Of a stretch of 8,918 nt of DNA, positions 1 to 7,000 are shown one piece after another. Source of the stretch: an uncultured Clostridia bacterium (lineage in GTDB: Bacteria; Bacillota_A; Clostridia; TANB77; CAG-508); NCBI GenBank assembly GCA_947594095.1, contig CANQEA010000054.1:1-8918 (forward strand). The letters run 5' to 3'. Position 1 is the stretch's first letter, and the number at the start of each line of letters is the position of its first letter. The notes under the pieces are model-generated. The model did no database searches, was not told the origin of the DNA, and saw only the letters and a list, made by a program, of their open reading frames with translations. The position numbers and the translations under genes were made by a program.

Positions 1-150
1 CTATTTAAATTCTAAAATTATAATTATATTAATAAAATTATAATGATAATTTTAAAAAAACTCTATACAAAATTTAAAAATAGTTATATAATGTAAAAGG
101 CTAAATGTAAAATTTTGTGATTAGTCGTTTAATGTAATCGAAGGGATTGA
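1..150. other. AT-rich intergenic leader upstream of murE
   Basis: No gene is visible here; both strands are broken by stops. The stretch is almost pure A/T. The 12-base word TAAAATTATAAT occurs at 13-24 and again at 33-44, a period of 20 bases. Bases 33-41 and 46-54 form a 9-bp all-A/T inverted repeat with a 4-base loop. It lies just upstream of the likely promoter. It is not followed by a T-run on either strand in the right place for a terminator, so I do not call one. The upstream gene lies outside the window. Confidence 0.7.
64..92 (+). promoter_or_regulatory. Probable sigma-A promoter for the murE operon
   Basis: A perfect -10 hexamer TATAAT lies at 87-92. Seventeen bases upstream is TATACA at 64-69, which matches four of the six bases of the TTGACA consensus. 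Transcription would start near base 99 and leave a leader of about 50 bases before the murE start. In such A/T-rich DNA chance matches are common, and two further TATAAT words occur at 19-24 and 39-44 without good -35 partners. The correct spacing and position make this the best candidate. Confidence 0.5.
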
Positions 151-1650
151 ATGATTATGGAATTAAAAAGATTATTAATTGGATTAAATAAATTGAAAGC
201 TAAAGGTAATTTAGAAGTTGATATAAAGGGAATTGAGAGAAATTCTAGAGAAATAAAACAAGGGTATCTTTTTGTCGCAATAAAAGGGTACTCTTCTGAT
301 GGTCACGATTATATAGAGCAAGCTATTAAATCTGGTGCTGTAGCTATTATGGTACAAGAAGGTTTTGATTTAAAGAAAGCAAAAATACCAAATGATGTAA
401 CAGTTATTGTAGCAAAAGATACAAGAGAAGGGTTAGCAATTACTTCTTGTAATTTCTATGGAAATCCATCTAAAAAATTTAAATTAATCGGTGTTACAGG
501 AACAAAAGGAAAAACCACAACAACATTTATGATAAAAGAAATATTGGAAAAAGCAGGAAAAAAAGTAGGATTAATTGGAACAATTGCAACATACATAAAT
601 GGTAAAAAAATAAAAGATAGTGATAGAACAACACCAGAGAGCCTTGAGCTTCAACAGATTTTTAGTCAAATGGTAGAAAACAAAGTTGAATATGTGGTTA
701 TGGAAGTATCTTCTCAAAGTTTAAAATTACATAGAGTTACTGGATGTGAATTCGATGTTGTATTATTTACTAATTTTTCAGAAGACCACATAAGTCCAAA
801 CGAACATCCTGATATGGAAGACTACTTAAATTCAAAATTAAAGTTATTTGAAATGTGTAAAACAGGAATTGTAAATGCAGATGATTTACAAGGAGCAAAA
901 ATTCCATCAAAATTCCCAGAAAGTGATATTACAACATATGGAATTGATAATTTTGCAAATCTACTTGCAAAAGATATTACAATTACAAATTCATATGTAG
1001 ACTTTAAGGTAAAAATTACAGATAGGAATGAAAGAGTAAAAACAGGAATTCCAGGAAGATTTAGTGTTTATAATTCTCTTGCTGCAATATGTGTTGCTAA
1101 AAAATATGGAATTGATCCAGAAATTATTAAGGAAGCTTTAACAGAGGTAAGGGTTCCTGGTAGATCAGAACTTGTAGACAATAAGCTTGAAATTCCAATT
1201 ATGATAGATTATGCACATTCTCCAGAAAGCTTACAAAACATTTTACATGCAGTAAAAAGTTATACAAGAGGAAGAGTTATTTCAGTATTTGGATGTGGAG
1301 GAGACAGAGATAGTGGTAAAAGACCAATAATGGGTGAAATTTCAGGTAAAATTGCAGATTATACAATTATCACATCAGACAATCCACGTACAGAAGATCC
1401 AGAAAAAATTGTAGAGCAAATAGAAGAAGGAATTAAAAAAACAAAAGGAAACTATACTGTAATTGTAGATAGAACAGAGGCAATAAAAAAAGCAATTGAA
1501 ATGGCAAATAAAATAGATATTATAGTACTTGCAGGAAAAGGACATGAGCCATATCAAGAAATAAATGGAACAAAATATCCATTTGATGAAAGAATTATAG
1601 TACGTGAAATTATAGATAAACTCGAAAAGCAAAAGACAAAGAAAAAATAG
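151..1650 (+). CDS. murE: MurE, UDP-MurNAc-tripeptide synthetase (meso-DAP adding)
   Basis: Cytoplasmic Mur ligase that adds the third amino acid to UDP-MurNAc-L-Ala-D-Glu using ATP. The 499-residue length is normal for the family. Visible motifs are SSDGHDYI near residue 50, the ATP loop GVTGTKGKTT at 114-123, the TTPESLELQ substrate segment, and YLNSK ending at K229, the lysine expected to be carbamylated. DNPR at 410-413 and GKGHEPYQ near the C terminus follow. DNPR is the known signature of meso-diaminopimelate rather than lysine specificity, so the cell wall is predicted to be DAP type. The central motif reads EVSSQSL, where many family members have SSH. The start is uncertain: AAGGGA at 141-146 is 4 bases from ATG 151 and 10 bases from the in-frame ATG at 157, and the shorter form (MELKRLL) looks more like other MurE N termini. 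It is the first gene of the visible operon; mraY follows after about 15 bases. Confidence 0.96.
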   Translation: MIMELKRLLIGLNKLKAKGNLEVDIKGIERNSREIKQGYLFVAIKGYSSDGHDYIEQAIKSGAVAIMVQEGFDLKKAKIPNDVTVIVAKDTREGLAITSCNFYGNPSKKFKLIGVTGTKGKTTTTFMIKEILEKAGKKVGLIGTIATYINGKKIKDSDRTTPESLELQQIFSQMVENKVEYVVMEVSSQSLKLHRVTGCEFDVVLFTNFSEDHISPNEHPDMEDYLNSKLKLFEMCKTGIVNADDLQGAKIPSKFPESDITTYGIDNFANLLAKDITITNSYVDFKVKITDRNERVKTGIPGRFSVYNSLAAICVAKKYGIDPEIIKEALTEVRVPGRSELVDNKLEIPIMIDYAHSPESLQNILHAVKSYTRGRVISVFGCGGDRDSGKRPIMGEISGKIADYTIITSDNPRTEDPEKIVEQIEEGIKKTKGNYTVIVDRTEAIKKAIEMANKIDIIVLAGKGHEPYQEINGTKYPFDERIIVREIIDKLEKQKTKKK

Positions 1651-1655
1651 AAAGG
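1651..1655 (+). promoter_or_regulatory. Shine-Dalgarno site deciding the mraY start
   Basis: AAAGG directly follows the murE stop codon (TAG at 1648-1650). It is only one base from the TTG at 1657 but 10 bases from the in-frame TTG at 1666. The second TTG is therefore the more likely initiation codon. No ATG is available near the beginning of this frame. Confidence 0.55.
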
Positions 1656-1665
1656 TTTGGTAAAA

Positions 1666-2646
1666 TTGAGATTTGAAACAAGTATTTTAATTATATCATT
1701 TGTTGTAACAGTTATATGTGGTTTTATTATTTTACCAATATTAAAGAAATTAAAAGTAGGGCAAATAGAAAGAGATGATGGACCAAAATCACATTTAAAA
1801 AAACAAGGTACACCAACTATGGGTGGAATTATAATGATTGTATCCATACTAATTATTGTAACTGGACTATATATTTATTTAGTAAGTAACGCTCAAGTAG
1901 AACTTGCAAACAAAATACTCCCAATATTAATTATGACAATAGGATTTGGTATAATAGGATTTATAGATGATTTTAGAAAATTAGTTCTAAAAAACACAGA
2001 AGGATTAAAACCAAGTTACAAAATGTTAGGACTTTTAGTTATTTCAGTTGCATATGTAATTTATTTAGTATATGGCCTAAAAATTGGTACAGATACATAT
2101 ATTCCTATTTGGAAACAATATGTTAGTTTACCTATATATTTATATATTCCTTTTGCAATTGTTGTAATACTTGGAACTACAAATGCAATTAATTTAACAG
2201 ATGGAATAGACGGACTATCTTCTAGCGTAAGTGCAATTATAATAACTTGTATTACAGTAATTAGTGTTATTTTTGGGGTTAATGAAATTTCTATATTTGG
2301 AAGTATCGTAATTGGTGCAGTACTTGGATTTTTAATGTTTAATCTTCATCCAGCAAAAGTTTTTATGGGTGATACTGGTTCATTGTTACTAGGTGGCGTT
2401 ATTTCTGGTTTGGCATTATACTTAAAAATTCCACTTTTATTATTAGTTATTGCTTTAATCCCAGTTTTAGAAACGTTGTCTGTTATTATTCAAGTAGCAT
2501 ATTTTAAGAAAACAGGTAACAGAATATTCAAAATGGCACCACTACATCATCATTTTGAACTTTCAGGATGGAAAGAAAGCAAAGTAGTTATAGTGTTCAG
2601 TGTTATTACTTTGTGTCTATGCTTAATTGGAATAAATATTGTGTAA
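1666..2646 (+). CDS. mraY: MraY, phospho-MurNAc-pentapeptide transferase
   Basis: Polytopic membrane enzyme that transfers phospho-MurNAc-pentapeptide from UDP to undecaprenyl phosphate to make lipid I on the inner membrane face. With the TTG start at 1666 it has 326 residues, normal for MraY; a TTG at 1657 would add three. The hallmark motifs are present in order: DDGPKSHLKKQGTPTMGG from about residue 37, FIDDFRK at 99-105 with the catalytic aspartate pair, NLTDGIDGL at 176-184, FNLHPAKVFMGDTGS at 225-239, and MAPLHHHFE at 290-298. Hydrophobic stretches between them fit the ten-helix fold. It lies 15 bases after murE and its stop is 16 bases before the ftsW start. In many clostridia murD follows mraY; here it is absent. 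Confidence 0.96.
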   Translation: MRFETSILIISFVVTVICGFIILPILKKLKVGQIERDDGPKSHLKKQGTPTMGGIIMIVSILIIVTGLYIYLVSNAQVELANKILPILIMTIGFGIIGFIDDFRKLVLKNTEGLKPSYKMLGLLVISVAYVIYLVYGLKIGTDTYIPIWKQYVSLPIYLYIPFAIVVILGTTNAINLTDGIDGLSSSVSAIIITCITVISVIFGVNEISIFGSIVIGAVLGFLMFNLHPAKVFMGDTGSLLLGGVISGLALYLKIPLLLLVIALIPVLETLSVIIQVAYFKKTGNRIFKMAPLHHHFELSGWKESKVVIVFSVITLCLCLIGINIV

Positions 2647-2652
2647 AAGGAG
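2645..2652 (+). promoter_or_regulatory. Shine-Dalgarno site of ftsW, overlapping the mraY stop
   Basis: AAAAGGAG begins inside the mraY TAA stop (2644-2646) and is 10 bases from the ATG at 2663. This supports ATG 2663 (MAKKKAEKF) as the ftsW start. The in-frame TTG at 2639 overlaps the mraY end and has no ribosome binding site. Confidence 0.65.
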
Positions 2653-2662
2653 TAAGTTAGGA

Positions 2663-3791
2663 ATGGCAAAAAAGAAAGCAGAAAAGTTTTCTAGTTTTTT
2701 AAATAATCCAGTTGATTTCACTTTAATAATAACTATATTAGTATTGCTGTCTATTGGCCTAGTAATGGTATTATCAGCTAGTTCGCCATCAGCTCTTTCT
2801 GAAAGTGGAAATAGTTATTCATATTTTTCAAAACAACTGTTATTTGCAATTATTGGTGTTGTAGCGATGCTTGCAATATCAAAAATAGATTATAGATTTT
2901 ATCAAAAGTTTTATAAGCATGCATGGGTAATATCACTTATATTACTGGCTTTAGTTTTAGTAGCGGGAAGAACTGTAAATGGTGCTAAAAGATGGATATA
3001 TATTACAGAAACTTTATCTTTCCAACCATCTGAACTTGTAAAACTTCTTATGATTATATTTTATGCAGGTGTTTTAGTAAAAGATAGAGATGAATTAGGA
3101 ACTCTAGGAAAAGGCTTTTTTAAGCATATTCTTATGTTAGCTCCTATCATTGGTTTATTAATTATTGAACCACATCTTAGTGCTTCAATAGTTATTATCG
3201 GAATATGTAGTATTATGATGATTATGGCAGGAGTTAAATTTTCACATTTTCTGACAGTTGGAGCATCAGTTGGAATACCAGGATTAATTGGTTTAATTAT
3301 AATGGAACCATATAGATTACAAAGAATTACAACTTTCCTAAATCCATGGCAAGATGCAACAGGAGATGGATGGCAAATTATACAAAGTTTATATGCCATT
3401 GGATCTGGAGGATTATTTGGAGTAGGGCTAGGAGAAAGTAAGCAAAAATATTTATACATACCAGAACCACATAATGACTTTATATTTTCTATAATTGGAG
3501 AAGAATTAGGATTTATTGGTAGTGCAATTGTGCTAATTTTATTTGCTATCTTAATATGGAGGGGAATCTTAATTGCAATGAGATCAAAAGATATGTTTGG
3601 TAGCTTGCTTGCAATTGGAATTACATCTTTAATTGCTATTCAAGTAATTATAAATATAGCAGTTGTAACATCTTCTATGCCAGCAACTGGAATGCCACTA
3701 CCATTCTTTAGCTACCGGCGGTACATCTTTGTTTTTCTTACTATGTGAAATGGGAATACTACTAAACATTTCACGTTCAAGCGCAAAATAA
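2663..3791 (+). CDS. ftsW: FtsW-type SEDS glycosyltransferase, reading frame broken near the 3' end
   Basis: SEDS-family membrane glycosyltransferase that polymerises lipid II with a partner class B penicillin-binding protein. Family motifs are FQPSELVKLLMI in the middle, a lipid-facing IEPHLSAS segment, and a GESKQKYLYIPEPHNDFIFSIIGEELGF block with the likely catalytic D272. The continuous frame reads PLPFFSY, then RRYIFVFLTM, and stops at 3746-3748 (361 residues). Dropping one C at 3715-3716 gives PLPFFSYGGTSLFFLL and then MGILLNISRSSAK, the standard family C terminus with the last helix, ending at TAA 3789-3791 (375 residues). That stop leads directly into the murG Shine-Dalgarno site, as expected for the original gene end. 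As given, the protein would lose its last helix. The cause could be a sequencing error, a true mutation or recoding. The place between mraY and murG favours FtsW over RodA; SpoVE is a close alternative. Confidence 0.9.
3713..3723 (+). other. Frameshift site in ftsW at the SYGGTS codons
   Basis: The bases read TAC CGG CGG TA in the upstream frame. Removing one C of the pair at 3715-3716 gives TAC GGC GGT A, the codons for Y-G-G-T of the conserved SYGGTS motif. The surplus base also makes the site a perfect inverted repeat, TACCG-G-CGGTA. It is not in a long homopolymer; only two C bases are adjacent. Downstream, the shifted frame is open with clear family similarity up to 3791. Confidence 0.85.
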
Positions 3792-3797
3792 AGGAGG
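3792..3797 (+). promoter_or_regulatory. Shine-Dalgarno site of murG
   Basis: AGGAGG follows the restored ftsW stop (TAA 3789-3791) without a gap and is 6 bases from ATG 3804. The site shows that ftsW and murG were originally adjacent genes of one operon, and that bases 3749-3791 are coding sequence of ftsW rather than a spacer. Confidence 0.75.
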
Positions 3798-3803
3798 AAG
3801 TGT

Positions 3804-4931
3804 ATGAAGGCAATTATTGCTGCAGCAGGAACAGCAGGTCATATTAATCCAGGTTTAGCAATAGCAAATAAGATAAAAGAAGAAGAAAAAGATTCTGAAA
3901 TTTTATTTATAGGAACTACTAGAGGATTGGAAAATGATCTAGTTCCAAGAAGTGGCTATGAATTAAAACCAATAGAAGCTTATGGATTAAGTAAAAAAAT
4001 ATCAATTGAAAACATAAAAAAGAATATACTAACACTAAAAGGTTTTAAACAAGCAGAAAAAATAGTAAAAGAATTTAAACCAGATATTGTTATTGGAACA
4101 GGTGGTTATATTTGCGGTGCAGTAATTACAGCTGGAAGCAAAAATAAAATACCTACTCTTTTACATGAAAGCAATAGCTTTCCAGGTAAAGCAATTAAAA
4201 TGTTGGCTAAAAAAACAGATACAATTTTAGTATCTTTTGAAGACGCGATTCCTAGAATTAAGAATGCAAAAAACATAGTTTTTACAGGTACTCCTGTAAA
4301 AATTAAAAAAATAGATTATAGTTTAAATCAAAAAATAGATATACTAAAAAATATGGGATTAAATGCTTCAAAACCGGTTGTTTTAGTCTTTGGAGGAAGT
4401 CAAGGAGCTAAAAGAATAAATGATGCAATTTTAACAATTATAAAACAAAAACTTAATACAAATTATCAACTTATTTGGGCAACAGGTCCTAAACAATTTG
4501 ATATTATAAAAGAAAGTTTAGAAAATGAAAACATAAATATAAATAACATAGAAAATGTTAAGGTATTACCATATATTTATAATATGGAAGAAGTTATGAA
4601 TACAGTAGATATTATTGTATCTAGAAGTGGAGCAATGACTGTTACTGAAATATCTAATTTAGGCAAGCCATCTATTTTAGTACCACTTCCAAATGTTAGT
4701 CATGACCATCAATATTATAATGCAAAAGCATTAGAAAAAGTAGGTGCTGCAAAAATTATATTAGATAAAGATTTACAAGGAGAAAATTTACATACAGAAC
4801 TTCAAGAAATAGTAACAAATAAAGATAAAATGCTTAAAATGGGAGAAAATGCTTCCAAACTTGCAACAAAAGATGTAGAAGATAAAATTTATCAAGAAAT
4901 AAAAAAATTAACATCTAAGAGGAAAGGATAG
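3804..4931 (+). CDS. murG: MurG, lipid II-forming N-acetylglucosaminyltransferase
   Basis: GT28-family peripheral membrane enzyme that adds GlcNAc from UDP-GlcNAc to lipid I to make lipid II. The 375-residue length is normal. The first glycine loop reads AAGTAGHINPG (GTAGH at 9-13, where GTGGH is the common form) and keeps the conserved His13. Further signatures are GTGGY at 98-102, LLHESNSFPG near 119-128, GGSQGAKRIN at 197-206 opening the UDP-GlcNAc-binding half, and SRSGAMTVTE at 273-282 with the conserved glutamate. PLPNVSHDHQYYNA follows at 294-307. ATG 3804 is fixed by AGGAGG 6 bases upstream. The gene sits between ftsW and a histidine kinase gene whose ATG is only 3 bases after the murG stop, so the two are almost certainly co-transcribed and perhaps translationally coupled. 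Confidence 0.96.
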   Translation: MKAIIAAAGTAGHINPGLAIANKIKEEEKDSEILFIGTTRGLENDLVPRSGYELKPIEAYGLSKKISIENIKKNILTLKGFKQAEKIVKEFKPDIVIGTGGYICGAVITAGSKNKIPTLLHESNSFPGKAIKMLAKKTDTILVSFEDAIPRIKNAKNIVFTGTPVKIKKIDYSLNQKIDILKNMGLNASKPVVLVFGGSQGAKRINDAILTIIKQKLNTNYQLIWATGPKQFDIIKESLENENININNIENVKVLPYIYNMEEVMNTVDIIVSRSGAMTVTEISNLGKPSILVPLPNVSHDHQYYNAKALEKVGAAKIILDKDLQGENLHTELQEIVTNKDKMLKMGENASKLATKDVEDKIYQEIKKLTSKRKG

Positions 4932-4934
4932 TAC

Positions 4935-6218
4935 ATGTTTAAAAATATTCAATTTAAAATTATTTTAATTATCTTTCTAGTAGGATTAGTTATAATTGGT
5001 GGACTAGGTGTGTTTTTTTTGCATATGCAAGAAACACTAAATTTGGATGGACAAGTATTAGAAAGTATGAGACAAAATACTTATATTGTACTTGCAATAT
5101 CTAGTGCAGTATATGTCTTAACTAGTTTGTTACTAGCTAAATATTTATCTAAGTTTGCAATTTATCCAATTGACAAATTAATAGAAAGTGAATCATCTAC
5201 TCAGAAAAACCAAATAGAAACAATTCTTTTGCATATGACTGATGGAATTATTGCATTTAATAGAGAGGGAGAAATTATATTAATTAATCCAGCTGCAAAG
5301 AAGTTTTTAAGTATTAGACCAGAGGACGAAAATTTTACAGACATATTTGGAAAATTTAATCTAGATATAAATATGGAAAAAATAATCTATTTAGAAAACT
5401 GGGCATCCACAGAAAGTAGAATACATGTGGAAGATAGATATGTAAATGTATTTTTCGCACCTTTTAAGGACGAAAATGATAGACCAGATGGAGTAATTGC
5501 AGTAATTCAAGATATTACAGAACATGTTCAACTAGATGAAATGAGAAAAGAGTTTGTGGCAGATGTATCACATGAACTAAAAACTCCAATTACTTCAATT
5601 ATGGGATATGCAGATACTTTATTAGAAGGTGAATATGACAAAGAAACACAAGAAAAATTTTTAAATGTTATTGCAACAGAGGCAAGAAGAATGGCAAGAT
5701 TAGTTACAGATTTACTAACTCTTTCTAGATATGATAGTAAGAAAAATACTACTAACAAAGAGCTCTTCGATTTAGGTGATTTAGTAAAGAAATGTCAAGA
5801 TAAACTTGCAATTGAAATTAAAAAGAAAAATCACAAAGTGGACAATTTTGTTACAGCTGATGTTCCACCGGTTTATGCAAATAAAGATGATATAGAAAGA
5901 GTTGTTTTAAATATTTTAACAAATAGTATAAAATATACAAAAGATGGTGGGGAAATAAAGATATATGTTGGTTTTGTATATAATGACGCATATATAAAGA
6001 TATTTGATAATGGAATAGGAATACCTGAAGAAGACTTAAGCAAAATTTTTGAAAGATTCTATAGAGTAGATAAAGCAAGAACTAGAGAATTAGGCGGAAC
6101 AGGACTTGGGCTTTCTATTGCAAAAGAAATATTAGATAAAAATGGTGGAAGTATTGATATAAAAAGTGAAGTTGGAAAAGGAACAGAAGTTGTAATCCGT
6201 ATTCCAACAAAACAATAG
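4935..6218 (+). CDS. WalK/PhoR-like sensor histidine kinase without adjacent response regulator
   Basis: Membrane histidine kinase of 427 residues. TM helices lie at about 8-29 and 49-69, separated by only about 19 outer residues. A short helix containing YPIDKL (about 70-84) resembles the first half of a HAMP domain; I do not see the second half. A PAS domain follows at about 92-197 (LHMTDGIIAFNREGEIILIN is strongly WalK-like). The HisKA domain has the phosphoacceptor H213 in VSHELKTPITS. The ATPase domain has the N box (N326-N330, NILTN), DNGIGIP at 358-364, FERFYR at 372-377 and GGTGLGLS at 387-394, so it should be catalytically competent. AAAGGA at 4923-4928 overlaps the murG end and sets the ATG. 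No response regulator is in the window, so the partner must be encoded elsewhere. Placement next to murG suggests a role in envelope homeostasis, as an inference. WalK, PhoR and ResE types cannot be told apart with certainty. Confidence 0.92.
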   Translation: MFKNIQFKIILIIFLVGLVIIGGLGVFFLHMQETLNLDGQVLESMRQNTYIVLAISSAVYVLTSLLLAKYLSKFAIYPIDKLIESESSTQKNQIETILLHMTDGIIAFNREGEIILINPAAKKFLSIRPEDENFTDIFGKFNLDINMEKIIYLENWASTESRIHVEDRYVNVFFAPFKDENDRPDGVIAVIQDITEHVQLDEMRKEFVADVSHELKTPITSIMGYADTLLEGEYDKETQEKFLNVIATEARRMARLVTDLLTLSRYDSKKNTTNKELFDLGDLVKKCQDKLAIEIKKKNHKVDNFVTADVPPVYANKDDIERVVLNILTNSIKYTKDGGEIKIYVGFVYNDAYIKIFDNGIGIPEEDLSKIFERFYRVDKARTRELGGTGLGLSIAKEILDKNGGSIDIKSEVGKGTEVVIRIPTKQ

Positions 6219-6220
6219 AG

Positions 6221-6227
6221 AAGGGAG
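6221..6227 (+). promoter_or_regulatory. Shine-Dalgarno site supporting a TTG start for lepB
   Basis: AAGGGAG ends 8 bases before the TTG at 6236. No ATG occurs at a suitable distance, and the next in-frame ATG codes for Met47, at the edge of the membrane helix. The TTG is therefore well supported as the start, giving a long charged N-terminal tail. Confidence 0.65.
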
Positions 6228-6235
6228 AATTAACA

Positions 6236-6988
6236 TTGGAAGAAGAGAACATTAAGAAGGAAGAAAAAATAGAAGAAGTACAAAATACTGAAAATACTGA
6301 AAAGGTGGAAAATGCAGATAAATCTAAAAAAACTAAAAAAGAAAAAAAGGAGAAATCAACAAAAAGAGAAATTATGGAATGGGTTTATTGTATTATAATA
6401 GCAGTAGTTCTAGCTATTTTATTTAGATATTTTATAGGAACGCCAACAATTGTAAAGCAAATATCAATGCAACCAACTTTAATCCAAGATCAAAGACTTT
6501 GGCTTAATAGATGGGGAAGAACTACTGGTACTATGCCACAAAAGGGTGACATTATAACTTTTGAAGCACCATCTAAAAAATTATATGTGTCATCAGAAGT
6601 AGATATAAAAAATCCAGTAGCTAAATATGAAAATGAACCTGAAAATTTATTTAGCAAATTTATTTATTATGTACTAGAGGTTGGTAAAGAGAGTTATATT
6701 AAAAGAGTAATAGCACTTCCAGGTGAAAAAGTTGAAATAAAAAATGGAAAAGTATATGTAGATGATAAAATGATAGATGAACCATATCTTCAACCCGGAA
6801 TTGTAACAGATGTTCCGGAAGATGGCTTTAATAATTTTGTAGTTCCTGAAAATTGTGTATTTGCAATGGGAGATAACAGAAACCATAGTACAGATTGTAG
6901 AAGTTTTGGATGTATTCCATTAGAAAAAATAGAAAGTACTGTAGCCCTTAGAATTTGGCCATTAGACCAATGGGGAGAAGTTAAATAA
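6236..6988 (+). CDS. lepB: Type I signal peptidase (LepB/SipS family)
   Basis: Membrane-anchored serine protease that removes signal peptides from secreted pre-proteins. Residues 2-45 form a Lys/Glu-rich, low-complexity cytoplasmic tail, followed by one membrane helix at about 48-66. The catalytic serine is S77 in VKQISMQPTL; most relatives have Gly two residues before this Ser, here Gln. GDIITFEAP (104-112) is box C, and the general-base lysine is K156 in YIKRVIALPGE. GDNRNHSTDCRSFG at 212-225 is box E. About 40 residues separate GDIITFEAP from YIKRV, more than in short Gram-positive enzymes, so there is an insertion with a small hydrophobic patch (FIYYVLEV). The 250-residue length fits a single-helix SPase. 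It starts 17 bases after the kinase gene and ends 12 bases before holB, consistent with one operon. Confidence 0.94.
   Translation: MEEENIKKEEKIEEVQNTENTEKVENADKSKKTKKEKKEKSTKREIMEWVYCIIIAVVLAILFRYFIGTPTIVKQISMQPTLIQDQRLWLNRWGRTTGTMPQKGDIITFEAPSKKLYVSSEVDIKNPVAKYENEPENLFSKFIYYVLEVGKESYIKRVIALPGEKVEIKNGKVYVDDKMIDEPYLQPGIVTDVPEDGFNNFVVPENCVFAMGDNRNHSTDCRSFGCIPLEKIESTVALRIWPLDQWGEVK
6282..6303 (+). repeat. Short 9-bp tandem repeat in the lepB N-terminal tail
   Basis: The unit AAAATACTG occurs twice in a row (6282-6290 and 6291-6299), followed by AAAA. It encodes NTE-NTE inside the charged, low-complexity tail. The unit is a multiple of three, so copy-number change would keep the frame. It is probably replication slippage without a function of its own. 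Confidence 0.6.
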
Positions 6989-7000
6989 AGGATTATAATA

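Noticed and set aside
33..54. A/T stem-loop as a transcription terminator
   Set aside because: The stem is only A/T pairs and is followed by A bases, not T bases, on the + strand. On the minus strand the T-run would come before the stem. It does not fit an intrinsic terminator.
2639..2662. TTG 2639 as the ftsW start, giving an MCKRSKLG extension
   Set aside because: It would overlap the mraY end, has no ribosome binding site, and the extension is simply a read-through of the mraY stop and ftsW Shine-Dalgarno bases.
3061..3459. A 132-codon open frame on the minus strand inside ftsW
   Set aside because: It lies fully within an intact, motif-bearing part of ftsW and shows no recognisable domain; it is a shadow of the + strand gene.
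3749..3803. A 55-base intergenic spacer between ftsW and murG
   Set aside because: Bases up to 3791 encode the displaced FtsW C terminus in the shifted frame, so only 12 bases are true spacer.
6236..6376. The charged lepB N terminus as a separate small protein or a wrongly fused start
   Set aside because: The frame is continuous with the membrane helix and catalytic core, a good Shine-Dalgarno site precedes TTG 6236, and charged cytoplasmic tails occur in single-helix signal peptidases.
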